Assembly: GCA_025617375.2 (NCBI GenBank) | Contig: JAMYGW020000004.1 | Location: forward strand, 2,294,001-2,358,000 | Length of the DNA stretch: 64,000 nucleotides | Direction: 5' to 3' | From: Acarospora socialis | Lineage: Eukaryota > Ascomycota > Lecanoromycetes > Acarosporales > Acarosporaceae | Shown: positions 30,582 to 40,880 of the stretch, one piece after another | How positions within the stretch are numbered: position 1 is the stretch's first letter | How the letters are laid out: every line of letters begins with the position of its first letter | Translations under genes and position numbers: made by a program | Notes under the pieces: generated by a model | Told to the model about the DNA's origin: nothing | The model's database searches: none | Seen by the model: the letters and a program-made list of their open reading frames with translations, nothing else

Positions 30582-32795
30582 CTAGGGAATGATGACGACT
30601 ACGGGCTTGTGGCTAGGTTCGTTATAGGCTGGGAGCTCCTCATAGCGGTCTTGAGCCGTCCTTATGCAACAGTCTAAGCACTCGTAGGTTCTTAGAATGG
30701 TATGCATAGCATCGTCATCGCTGCGACGTGTCATTAGAGCAACAGTGCGCCACAACATGCTCCCTGAATACCGAGAGACAATGATAGAGAACCCTTTCTC
30801 TTCAAGGATTCGCCGGTCCATTGCCCGTTCTCCATTGAAGGTTATAACTCCATCTGTTGGTAACTTCAGAGCCTCTTTATGCCTTTCTGTGTTACATTGA
30901 ACCCGACCAGCTGTGGTTAGAACGCCGCGAATGTGTCTAGTAGGAGATATATAACAGCACTCCCCGCGATTGGAAGTCAAGCGGAAATAAGCACACACTT
31001 TTGAAACGAATTCTTTGATCAGCAATTCTTGCGACAGGTCGGAGCCTGTATTACCGTCCGCGTTAGATGCATCATGGGAATAGCTGGTCTCAAACGTAGT
31101 ATGCCCTGTTACACCCAGTATATCTCTCAAGGCGGCGACGATTCGACCGCCCCTCACTTGGATGCAACCTGGCAGGACATGCAGAACTGCCACTGCCTCT
31201 GGGCGGTCTGTTAGCTCCCTGAGTATATCATAGTAGAAGCAGATTCCGCCGTTCGTGAAGGCACTCTCATATTCAAATGTGTTGAAGGCCAGAACTCCTC
31301 CTAGAACGGTGGCTACGGTCCAGCACACATTGTTTCTGGAAAGCCCATCTGTCAACCTTCTCGGATTTGCGAAAAGGGAGCCGTCCCAGCGGTCTGAGTA
31401 GTGAAAACGAGACCTTATATTGAATCCAGAATCAAGGGTTATATGCCGTAACGCCTTTAGCGATGGTTGTAAAGGTGTCTCGAGATGCATTGAAGAGAGG
31501 CTCCAGACAAGTACTACAATCAGTTCACCAAGTGCAGGCAGGCAAGCACCAACCCCACGCATTTCATCCCCACCATGTTCTTTGCAAGCGCACATATTGG
31601 ACAAAGCAATCTTGGCGTTGTTGAACGTCGCATAAGCAAGGGTTACAGGTTCTCCAACACACGCTTCCGCAGCAGCAGAAGCTCCCTGTAACTCTGGCAG
31701 CCAATTACAGACTGATTGAAGAAAGCCATAACCGACGCTCAATTCACTGTATCCTGGCCATGCTGAGGATTTGTCGTGGAAAGACACATCTGGGTCTGCT
31801 TTACTGATAGACAGAAAAATACTGGCGGCGGCACCCAACATCATTCCAAGCTCCTGCGTCTCAATCAAAATACGTGCTTGACCACCAAATGCGGTTGTAA
31901 GGACTCTCTCCCAAGGCACACGCCCGGAGAGGTAGCTGGCTCCGAGGTGGACCACCTCCATTGCCTTATTGAGGTCGCGAAGAACATATGTCGTGTCTCT
32001 TCTTGTTATAGCCATATTGTGACCAAGTTTGTCGTAGATAACTGAGATTGCAACGTGTCCTTCAAGTGAAGACGTATACAACATCTCGTTCTCATCATCG
32101 CCTCCTTTTACCTCGATGTCGAGGCCAAGAAACCAATAAGCAAACGCTGCTATCCATCCGCAAGCAGCACCTCCTACAAGAGTGATAGATGTTACTGACC
32201 CGTTCAGTATCTCCACGACACCGCCCAGAGCCTGAGCAACGTCATTGAATTCACTCATGCAGCGGGAGTGAAGGATATTCCGAGACCTCTCATGACCCTC
32301 ACACAATCCCATAACGTGTTCTGCAACGCATGGAAAGCTGGTTGCGGCAAGTGTCCCACCACAGGCCACAATTAAGCGCTCCCACTGTGGCAACGACGGC
32401 CCTGAGCCTTCAGGAAGCCCCAGAACACTGGTCAACTCTCCAAGGATCATGGCCGAAAGATCTGTGCCGAAGACTTCCGACAGAGACGCACACAGAGTCA
32501 GACACATGGTACCCTCCTTGGTCTCGGCCAAAGTTCTGATTATGTGCTTGACACCGATACCGAACCAGACCGCATTTCCGATACTCGAAAAGCACTTGAG
32601 ACCCTGAACAGCTTCGTGGACACGGCGTTGACCCAATAAGGACATTCGAAAGTGGGAGGAAACCGCTTGTGCCACGACTAAGGTGTAGGGGTCGACGTTG
32701 GCCATTGAGAGTCGCTGGAGGATCGCAGTACTGCCAGTGATGGTGTTGGTTGTAAGAGCCACCCAGTCCACCTGGCCGCCCGTGGTCAGAGCCAT
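30582..32795 (-). CDS. Orphan fungal protein of 737 residues
   Basis: I do not know the function of this long, intronless protein starting MALTTGGQVDWVALTTNTIT. It is evenly composed, fairly rich in Cys, Gly and Ala, and has no signal peptide or classic domain. Hydrophobic patches are present (VGGAACGWIAAFAYWFLGLD, ELGMMLGAAASIFLSIS, WTVATVLGGVLAFNTFEYES). None is clearly transmembrane, except perhaps the first. The segment GWIAAFAYWFLGL followed by strands, and the later GICFYYDILRELTDRPEAVA and VLHVLPGCIQVRGG, resemble from memory a family of uncharacterised proteins of plant-associated and soil ascomycetes. I cannot name a Pfam entry. The ORF is intact at 2.2 kb, so it is presumably under selection. 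It stands between long non-coding stretches, as accessory genes often do. Confidence 0.7.
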   Translation of the reverse strand: MALTTGGQVDWVALTTNTITGSTAILQRLSMANVDPYTLVVAQAVSSHFRMSLLGQRRVHEAVQGLKCFSSIGNAVWFGIGVKHIIRTLAETKEGTMCLTLCASLSEVFGTDLSAMILGELTSVLGLPEGSGPSLPQWERLIVACGGTLAATSFPCVAEHVMGLCEGHERSRNILHSRCMSEFNDVAQALGGVVEILNGSVTSITLVGGAACGWIAAFAYWFLGLDIEVKGGDDENEMLYTSSLEGHVAISVIYDKLGHNMAITRRDTTYVLRDLNKAMEVVHLGASYLSGRVPWERVLTTAFGGQARILIETQELGMMLGAAASIFLSISKADPDVSFHDKSSAWPGYSELSVGYGFLQSVCNWLPELQGASAAAEACVGEPVTLAYATFNNAKIALSNMCACKEHGGDEMRGVGACLPALGELIVVLVWSLSSMHLETPLQPSLKALRHITLDSGFNIRSRFHYSDRWDGSLFANPRRLTDGLSRNNVCWTVATVLGGVLAFNTFEYESAFTNGGICFYYDILRELTDRPEAVAVLHVLPGCIQVRGGRIVAALRDILGVTGHTTFETSYSHDASNADGNTGSDLSQELLIKEFVSKVCAYFRLTSNRGECCYISPTRHIRGVLTTAGRVQCNTERHKEALKLPTDGVITFNGERAMDRRILEEKGFSIIVSRYSGSMLWRTVALMTRRSDDDAMHTILRTYECLDCCIRTAQDRYEELPAYNEPSHKPVVVIIP

Positions 32796-33605
32796 CTTCG
32801 AAGCTTGAGATCAAGTATGGACTGCTATGCTGTCTGAAGTTGCAAGTTGTTCGCATGCAGGTAGCGAATATGAGAGGCACGCCATGGTCGCAAGGCTTCA
32901 GCCTTCCACATTGCTCCGCATCCGATCAGCCTCATTGCAAGGGTCTGTACTCCGTAGACCTATCATGTTTCCCGGTACCGTAATCCTTACCACTGACGTC
33001 CAACATGATGTCCGAGCCTGTATAATTTGGGTCGTGTACGCGTCGTACAGAATTCAGAAGCAGTTAACTCCTTGCAACGAATTTAACGATCACAATTGAG
33101 TGTGTTGGGTAGTGGAAGGTTGTGTGGAGGTAAACATTGATGTTTTAGGAAGGCTTGGCACTCTTAGATGATATTGATAATGCCATCGTCACTTATTTGA
33201 TAGTGATCAGTCTACTGGCATATACAAACATACGTAGCACAAATAGCAACCTCAATTACAGCAGCAGATGAAACATCTCTCAATAAGCTTAAGTAACATT
33301 CAAGCTCAACATCCAAAGCGCCATGCAATGGATGTTCCCAGCCTCCGTACCCTGAGAATAAAACACGAAGCCAACACGCTAGATTATGTGACACCGCTAG
33401 CTCGCTGGAGAAAGAGTCATCATCGCAAGCTTCGCACACTGTATATCGCTGGAGATTGGAACCGTAGATTCTGAGGTCAGATGGCAACAACGCTCAAAGA
33501 TAGCAAAGCAAGCCAAACGCCTAGCCCATGGCATATCGGAGCCTTCCTGCATGCATCAGCAGCTTCAGACAGCGCACGCCACAGCATGCGCCAATGCGTT
33601 CAGAA
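32796..33605. other. Intergenic region
   Basis: About 810 bp separate the start of the orphan gene from the 3' end of the Cdh1 gene (both minus strand). Short open frames occur, but none has coding character or a recognisable product. Confidence 0.4.
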
Positions 33606-35698
33606 TTATCTGATTGTGCCCCAGTCGTTCATCCTCCCACTATCGACTCCTCCTCGTCCTTCTTTCTTCCTGAACGCGTTCCAGAACCTCAACGTCTCGT
33701 CTCCCGCCCCGGTGACAATGGTCTCCCCGCTGGGGCTCATCGCGAGGTAGAGGACACGGTACGTATGGCCCGTGAGACTGACGACCTGTGTCATGCTCGG
33801 GTATTTCCACACCACGATTTGGTTCTGGGAGTAGCCGTGCGTGCTCACGATCTCGTTCGAATTCTTGGACCATGCGAGGTTGCAGACTTGGGATCCGGTG
33901 TCGATTTCCTGCACTAATGACCCTGTCATCGTGTCCCAGAACTTGATGCGTCGGTCGGCCGTTCCACCGCCGGAGGCGAGGAGGCCGTGCTGGTGGGGTG
34001 ACCATGCGATTGCTTTCACCGCGGCGGTATGTTCACTGAACTTCCATAGTGGTGTTTCGGACAGCTTGTCCCAGACCAGAAGCTTATTATCGTTACCTCC
34101 GCTCGCTAGTTGACCGTCCTCAGTATTCCACCTCAATCCGCAGACTTCCTGCTTGTGACCGACGAGCTTTCGGAGATACTGATCAGGTTGCCGAACATCT
34201 CGGTGAAAAATGAGACGGTCCCGGGAGCCGGAAGTTAGAATGTGGTCGTTCCAGGCCAGCGCACCTACTCGTGCAGTGTGTCCAGTCATAGTGCGGAGGC
34301 GTCGACATCGCTCAGCATCCCATATCTGGACCAGTCCTTTGTTTGTCCCTATAGACACATGAGAGCCCTATATTCCATACATATTAGTGACAGAAGAGCG
34401 GTATGAAGGCAAAGAATAACAGTACCCTTTGGATCCAGCTGACGCTGGTAACGATGTCATCTTGAAGGTCGCAAAGCTTCGTAACTCGGCCAGATTGGGA
34501 ATTCCACATGTACACGCAACTCCCTAGCCCTACTCCTAGGATATTACTACTTCCCCAATCTACCAGGTTGAGGTAGAAGTCATCTGCCAAGTCCGGCGCA
34601 TCTAGGACCTTGAACGGTACTTTGCTGACCGCTCTTGGTACCTTTCTCGGACTTAGTAACATCCTCTGGCTGTCGAATCGGACGGGTGAAAGACTGTAAA
34701 GCTCGGATCTTGCGTTCAAGTTCGGGCCATGTCGACTTTGCGGCGTTCTCGACGGCGTCAGATGACCGGAGATGTTCGTATGGTGACGTGGAGACATGTA
34801 AGTGAAGAGGTTCTTATGGGGTGTTGATGGCGTGAGACTGGCCGGTGGCAGTGACGATGAAGAGGCATGGGTGGGTGGAGTTCGTGATCTTGAAGGATCA
34901 TTTATGGTAGTTGCGTGTGAATTTGATGGCAAGGTAGGATCTGGTGATAATGTCGGAGGAGTGTGCTGAGGTATTGTCTTCTCAAACATCTCCCCACGAA
35001 GGAGAGCAGAGAAGGTGTGATTTGCTTGCTCCGCTGTACGCATGTCAGTTATACGTCTATAATAATCTCTCAGCCGTCCCAACGTACTCTTTTGAAAGTG
35101 GAGCTCTCCATGCGGCGTCCTTTTCTTCGCTCGAGGAGGAGTCGCCGGGGAACCGTCATCATGTAATAAACTGAAGCTTGCTTGAAGGTCTTGACCTTCC
35201 CGATTGGGTATGAATCTGCACCACCAAGCACTGTTAGTTTGATGGTGTAATAACTTAAGCTCGGTAGGTCTCAGCCTCCGCCCCCAAAATTGGCAATGAA
35301 GTCAGGTAACGCTCTGGTATAGTCCATCCACAGGACCTCTCACTGAAAGCCCAGAGTCCAGACCATCATCAGTCTATCTAGGTGGAAGAGAGCTTCACGA
35401 ACCTATCTCCATAAACCTTCTGCTTCTTCCTACTCGGGCTTCCACCAGGTGTTCGTTCCCTCTGCCTTCCGCCATCCTCAAAATCCTTCAGCGCTCTGCT
35501 CAACACTGCGGGATCCAAACTTTCAGATGCAGCTCTTTCGTAGCCGGCCATTTGACCGTTCACAACATTGCGCTTGCTAGCAGCCAGTGGAGGTGTCTTT
35601 GAACGTGGTGGTGAGATGATAGGCGGTGTGTTGATGTTCTCAATGGTGTGAGACAATGTGGAGGTGATAAGGTGAGACTCTACTGTTGTTTCCCGCAT
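33606..35698 (-). CDS. CDH1: APC/C activator Cdh1 (Fizzy-related, Ste9/Srw1)
   Basis: This is the WD40 co-activator that brings substrates to the anaphase-promoting complex at mitotic exit and in G1. Exons are 35403-35698, 35088-35215, 34426-35033 and 33606-34367, giving 597 residues. The N-terminal part has the C-box split by intron 1 (KQKVYGDR|FIPNREGQDLQASFSLL), then RTPHGELHFQK and SPRKVPRAVSKVPFKVLDAP. The propeller begins DDFYLNLVDWGSSNILGVGL and shows seven WD-type repeats (LVGHKQEVCGLRWNTEDGQL, SGGNDNKLLVWD). The C-terminus ends in Ile-Arg, the IR tail that docks on APC/C. The Fizzy-related rather than Cdc20 assignment rests on the layout around the C-box and HGELHFQK. The start (MRETTVESHL) is the first in-frame ATG I can support; the N-terminus is the least certain part. 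Intron 1 has a GTTCGT donor. Confidence 0.93.
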
Positions 35699-36646
35699 TG
35701 CGAATGCTGTTGAGAATACAGTTTGCGGTAGAAGACGAGAGTATGCTGTGGAGCAATTGCGACTGAGGCAGTAGTCGGATAACACAGTAATCGGTCCTCC
35801 TGATTTCCAGGTGAGTCTCAGTGAGACAGTCCAGTTGTCGTTTGTTGATCGTACACTGGGGAGAGTGATGGAGAAGTGTTTGAGCTGCAGATGGTTTCCG
35901 ACTTGGAGCCTTACAATGTCGGAGCACGTTGCGAGAACTAGCAAGAGTACAACTAGCTTTCTCTGAAGAGATGCTGCATTGCTGATACTCCGAGTTGATT
36001 GTTGAAGGGGTGTTTGCGCTGTCGCTGTCCTGCCAGAGGCCTTCTGGTTAACTGCCTTTGTCCTAACTGGAAGCTAGGGGAAATTCCGTTCGCCTAAGGT
36101 ACTCGTAGCCCGGGAATTCTTTAGCGGAAACGCCAGCCGAAATGACCGATTGAATCACGGCGACGAACAATGGCAGATTGTGTGAACAGGAGAGATATAT
36201 GAGCCTTCTTGATCTTGCGACCTGGCTGCCTTGTGAAGATAAATGTGGTCATGAGTGTGAAGTGAATTTACAGATTGATCAATAACGCAGGGAGGAGCCA
36301 CGCGACAGCCGTTACAGGATTAGCGTGGCAGATCAAAACAATAGAACTCCTTTAAGTTAAGGTCGGCTCCCGATCGCGTTAGCTCAGAACTGTTCGTTCT
36401 GGCTGATGGAGGAAAAGATAGCGTGGAAGCTGTGCGTTTGATAGACGCGAGTCACGCCAACAATGATTCGCTCAGAGACACTCAACCATAATTCCACACA
36501 AACGGTCACGTTGATTAGTGTGGGGTAAATAAGGTACTTCGTACGCAGTACACTCAATCCTGGGCAGCGAAGCGACTTGCCTGACCTTGGCGTCTACATA
36601 GCTTGGGTCGAGCTTTCACACACCCGCTCTATCTTCAAAGTTATAG
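35699..36646. promoter_or_regulatory. Divergent promoter region
   Basis: This region lies between the starts of CDH1 (minus) and the aspartyl aminopeptidase gene (plus). The frame upstream of the CDH1 ATG stays open to about 35944 without an ATG. It could hide an upstream exon, but it may be chance. No distinct motif was identified. Confidence 0.35.
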
Positions 36647-38593
36647 ATGCTCTGGAGAACGCCCAGATATCCCCTTCGTGAACTAGGACTACTCCATACA
36701 ACAACACGTCTCTCGGCCTTTAGATTGTCATCGCCTCGCTATCCACTAACATTTGCGCACCGTTTGATAAACACATCCGCCACTATGCCAGTCGCAGCAC
36801 AAGCTGTAGACGACTTCTTAAGCTTCGTCAACGCTTCCCCTACCCGTATGCCGCGCCCATCGTTGCTTGATGCAGAGCGGAGTGGCTAATAGTTTATAGC
36901 TTTCCATGCTGTTCAATGCGTAAAAGAACGACTGGTGAAGGCGGGATTTGTAGAGATAAAGGTAGCCTTCTCCACTGGAGATCTTTCATCGGCCAGTGCT
37001 AGGCTTCTGGCTGACGTTCGATTGGTAGGAACGCGAGGCATGGTCGTCGAAGTGTCAGCCGGGCGGGAAATACTACCTTACACGGAATGCCTCTACCATC
37101 CTAGCATTCGCTATCGGGAAAAGATGGAAGGTCGGTTTTCTCTATCCCAGAGGGGATATGGCAGGTCATAATGAGTCATGCAGCCCGGTAATCCCATATC
37201 TATGATCGGAGCACATACAGATTCGCCGTGCCTCCGAATCAAGCCGGTCAGCAAGAAGCAGAGCGATGGGTTCCTCCAAGTCGGTGTGGAGACATACGGC
37301 GGGGGGCTGTGGCATACTTGTACGGAACCTGGGGCCGAGAGATGAATAAGGGTTGCTAATGGGCAGGTATTAGGGTTCGATCGAGATCTCAGTATAGCAG
37401 GGAGGGCAATGGTCAAGGATGGAAAGGGTAACTTCATGCAGAAGCTGGTTAGAATTGACAGGCCAAGTAAGCAGCACTGGAACATACCGTTGCACACTCG
37501 TACTGATAGATTGTCATTGCCAGTCCTCCGGATACCTACGCTTGCCATTCATTTGGAACGCCAGGAGAGCTTCTCTTTCAACAAAGAGACACAGCTATTC
37601 CCGATCGCTGGTCTGGTAAGCGCGGAGCTCGCTCGACAAGGCAAGACAGAAGAATCGGCGAAGAAAGAGGAGGAGAAGGAGAAGGGTGAAGAGGATAAAA
37701 GTGGTTCCTTCAAGCCCTTGAAGATCCTGGCCGAAAGGCATCATCCATATATTGTCGAGCTCATCGCAACTGAAGCCGGTGTTGAGCCATCGGACGTGGT
37801 GGATTTCGAGATGCTTCTCTACGACACACAGAAATCGTGTATTGGGGGTATCAACAATGAGCTTATCTTCTCTGCTCGTCTCGATAACTTAGGAATGTCC
37901 TATTGCAGCACTATGGGCCTCATCAATTCTCTCAAGTCAGAGTCAGCACTTGAGCACGAATCATCGATCCGCCTCATCTCTCTATTCGACCACGAAGAAA
38001 TTGGTAGTCAGACAGCTCAAGGTGCCGATTCGAATCTCCTCCCAGCCATCATCCGCCGTTTATCAGTGCTGCCATCTTCTAACGGATCGAACTCCGATAA
38101 GTCTTACGACAAGGTCGCAGATTCGGAGCTGAGCACGGCCTACGAACAGACTCTATCAACATCCTTTCTCATTTCGGCTGACATGGCTCACTCTGTCAAT
38201 CCCAATTACCCTGCCAAGTACGAGTCCGACCACCGCCCGGAGATGAACAAAGGGGTAGTCATCAAGATCAATGCTAACGCACGCTATGCCACCAACTCAC
38301 CGGGCATTGTCATGTTGCAGGAAGTCGCCCAAAGAGCTGCGCATGACGAGTCCGGCCAGGGTGTACCTCTTCAACTGTTTGTGGTGCGGAACGATTCATC
38401 ATGCGGGAGTACCATTGGTCCAATGCTTTCAGCAGCCTTGGGAACGAGGACATTGGATCTGGGAAACCCGCAGATGAGCATGCACAGTATAAGAGAGACT
38501 GGTGGAGTGTATGATGTCGGACATGCCATTAGATTATTCGAGAGCTTCTTTGAGCATTTCTCAGAGTTGGAAGCGAATATTTTCGTCGATTAA
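36647..38593 (+). CDS. Aspartyl aminopeptidase, M18 family
   Basis: This is a di-zinc M18 metallopeptidase that removes N-terminal Asp or Glu; yeast Ape4 and mammalian DNPEP are relatives. Exons, from the downstream ATG at 36785, are 36785-36845, 36900-36961, 37029-37130, 37184-37319, 37374-37466 and 37524-38593, giving 507 residues. The catalytic and metal motifs are [74 protein letters not shown] and [10 protein letters not shown]. All introns are short with GT and AG ends and consistent phase. An earlier in-frame ATG (36647) adds 46 residues, [20 protein letters not shown] and onward, rich in Arg, Ser and Thr and lacking acids, like a mitochondrial presequence. The feature starts there because both starts are open, but the shorter form ([15 protein letters not shown]) matches the cytosolic family. 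Confidence 0.92.
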
Positions 38594-38716
38594 ATAGGAT
38601 TCAAGCTAAGACTCACCGACCCTCTTCAGTCATTTCTGGTCAAGACGTTATAGAGTAATTACACCCATTTGAGAGTTGCTCTTCGCCAAAAGTCCACAGC
38701 GGTCAATCCAACCTTA

Positions 38717-39375
38717 TTGCAATTTCAAAAAGTCTGGTCGTTTTTTTGAATCTGGTAGCGAAAACCACACCACTTTTCTGAAAAACTGACATATATAGAA
38801 ATGCACCACAACTACACATACATCAAGTATCCTGAAGAGACAGATTTGTAGTGCATAAAGAGTGTATTCAGGAGAACTAAAAATCATTGAAATTGAGCAG
38901 TTATGACACAAGTTATCATAGATTTACCTTATCATAGTGGGGTAGATTAATTGCGCTGAAGTTGCACTCAAAATGTATGTAAAAACAGCAGAATCAGTAT
39001 CAATCATGATGTTTTTGACAAATCTGAGTTTGCAGAACTGTTAAATATTCAAAGAACTCTTCTTTCATACAATATTGAGTACAAAAGTGATGAAGTTATT
39101 GAGAAATTCTGCTGATTTTACATACAAATTGAGTGCGTAAATGAGCTACCCCACTATTTATACAGTAATTCTACAATAACTTTGCTCATAACTGCTCAAT
39201 TTTAATGATTTTTAGTTCCTTTGAAAGTGCTCTTTAAACTCTTCAATGACTGTCTATTCACATGTATTTATATTGTTGTTGTGGTGGTGTAGTGATATGT
39301 ATGTTGTGTTTTAGAAAAAAAGAGGTGTGGTTTTCGCGTGAGATCCAAAAACGACCAGACTTTTTGAAATTGCAA
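38717..39375. mobile_element. Palindromic MITE, Tc1/mariner-type (TA target)
   Basis: The 659-bp element has terminal inverted repeats identical over the first 29 bp (starting TTGCAATTTCAAAAAGTCTG) and similar much further in. It is flanked on both sides by TA, the target duplication of Tc1/mariner/pogo elements. The inner sequence is also inverted: AACTAAAAATCATTGAAATT near 38875 pairs with its near-reverse-complement near 39200. Likewise GCACTCAAAATGTATGTAAA near 38963 pairs with the stretch near 39115-39145. The whole element is thus a near-complete hairpin with arms of about 290 bp and a loop of about 90 bp, with no transposase frame. It is AT-rich and sits about 125 bp after the aminopeptidase stop. 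Confidence 0.88.
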
Positions 39376-39493
39376 TAACTCCGGAGAAACCCACTACTCC
39401 GTAAACACCCCACTTCCGTCATACAAGAGAACTTCTCGGCCATTGCTTTGAGGCATAATTATTCAGATAACGAAGCATTGCACTTTAGCTATC

Positions 39494-40775
39494 ATGGCAC
39501 CTCCAGCAAAGTACCTGACGGGCGACAAGGAAGGCATCAGAGACTTCATTGACAAATTCGATGTAAGCTTCCAAGGTCAGACAGGTTGCCCTCATACCCC
39601 TCGCTCTTCTCACAAACGCAGTTAAATGAAATCACTCTCGAATGAAAGACTAACCCTCTTTAGGTTTTTCTCTTCGACTGCGATGGTATGTAGCGACTGC
39701 AAGCCTTCCTCCGCCCCTGATAGTCTCACCAGCCAATGGCTTACGAAGCTCCGCGCAAGCAAAGAAGAAAGAAAGGGCGCTTGAAGAACGTATACTGAAG
39801 ATGTGACGAACACCATAGGCGTACTATGGTCCGGCGATCACTTGTTCGAGGGAACAGTCGAGACGCTCGAATTGCTCCGCAGTAAAGGTCCGGCCTTCCA
39901 CTCCCTCCTCACCGGTCATCGTTCGCCAACACCACAACAATAACAGGGAAACAGATCGTCTTTGTAACAAACAACAGCACCAAGTCCCGCGCCGAGTACA
40001 AGAAGAAGCTCGAAAGCATGGGCATCCCCTGCACCGTCGTACGCTCTCCTCCCTTCTCCACCTCACCCCACCAAAACTCACACCCTCCTCCCACCCACAG
40101 GACGAAGTCTTCGGCTCCTCCTACAGCGCCGCCATCTACATATCGCGCATCCTCCGCCCAGACCCAACCAAAAACAAAACCTTCATCCTCGGCGAATCCG
40201 GCATCGAAACCGAACTAGCCTCCGAATCCCTCCCCTACCTCGGCGGCAGCGACGCCGCCCTCCGCCGGCCCATCACGCCGGCCGACTACTCCGCCATCGC
40301 CTCCGGCGACGCCCTCGACCCCGCCGTCGGCATCGTTCTCTGCGGCCTCGACTTCCACATCAACTACCTCAAGCTCTCCCTCGCATACCACTACCTGCGC
40401 CGCGGCGCGACCTTCCTCGCCACCAACACCGACAGCACGCTGCCCGCGGCAGGCACGCTGTTTCCGGGCGCGGGCGCGACGACGGCGGCGGCGTTGAGCG
40501 CCATGTTGGGGGGACGGAAGCCTGTCGCGTTGGGGAAGCCGAGTCAGGCGATGATGGATGCCATTGAGGGGAAGTTTCGGTTTGAGAGGGGCAGGGCGTG
40601 CATGGTGGGGGATCGGGTGGATACGGATATTCGGTTTGGGGTAGAGGGCGGGTTGGGTGGCACGTTGGCGGTTTTGACGGGGGTGAGTACGCGGGAGGAG
40701 TGGGAGGGGGAGGGGAGGGAGGTGGTGCCGATGGCGTTTGTGGATCGGTTGGGAGATTTGAGGGGGGGGTTTTAG
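39494..40775 (+). CDS. PHO13: HAD-family 4-nitrophenylphosphatase / phosphoglycolate phosphatase
   Basis: This is a cytosolic HAD phosphatase of the Pho13/PGP group that clears toxic side-products such as 2-phosphoglycolate or 4-phosphoerythronate. Exons 39494-39562, 39664-39685, 39819-39887, 39947-40038 and 40101-40775 give 308 residues. HAD motif I (VFLFDCDGVLWSGD) carries the catalytic Asp-x-Asp pair and is built from the 22-nt second exon and the third. Motif II is IVFVTNNSTKSRAEYKKKL, the cap contains VGIVLCGLDFHINYLKLSLA, and motifs III/IV lie in LGKPSQAMMD and MVGDRVDTDIRFG. The start is MAPPAKYLTGDKEGIRDFID. The last exon is extremely GC-rich and third-position biased. All introns have GT and AG ends. 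Confidence 0.93.
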
Positions 40776-40880
40776 TTGGGTTGTGAGGGATGGTACGGCA
40801 TGTTAGAGTAAGAAATAGATGGTCCGTTACGACTTTTACAGATCGTGGTGCCCTGTGGAATTGAATTTTGTACCAAACTT

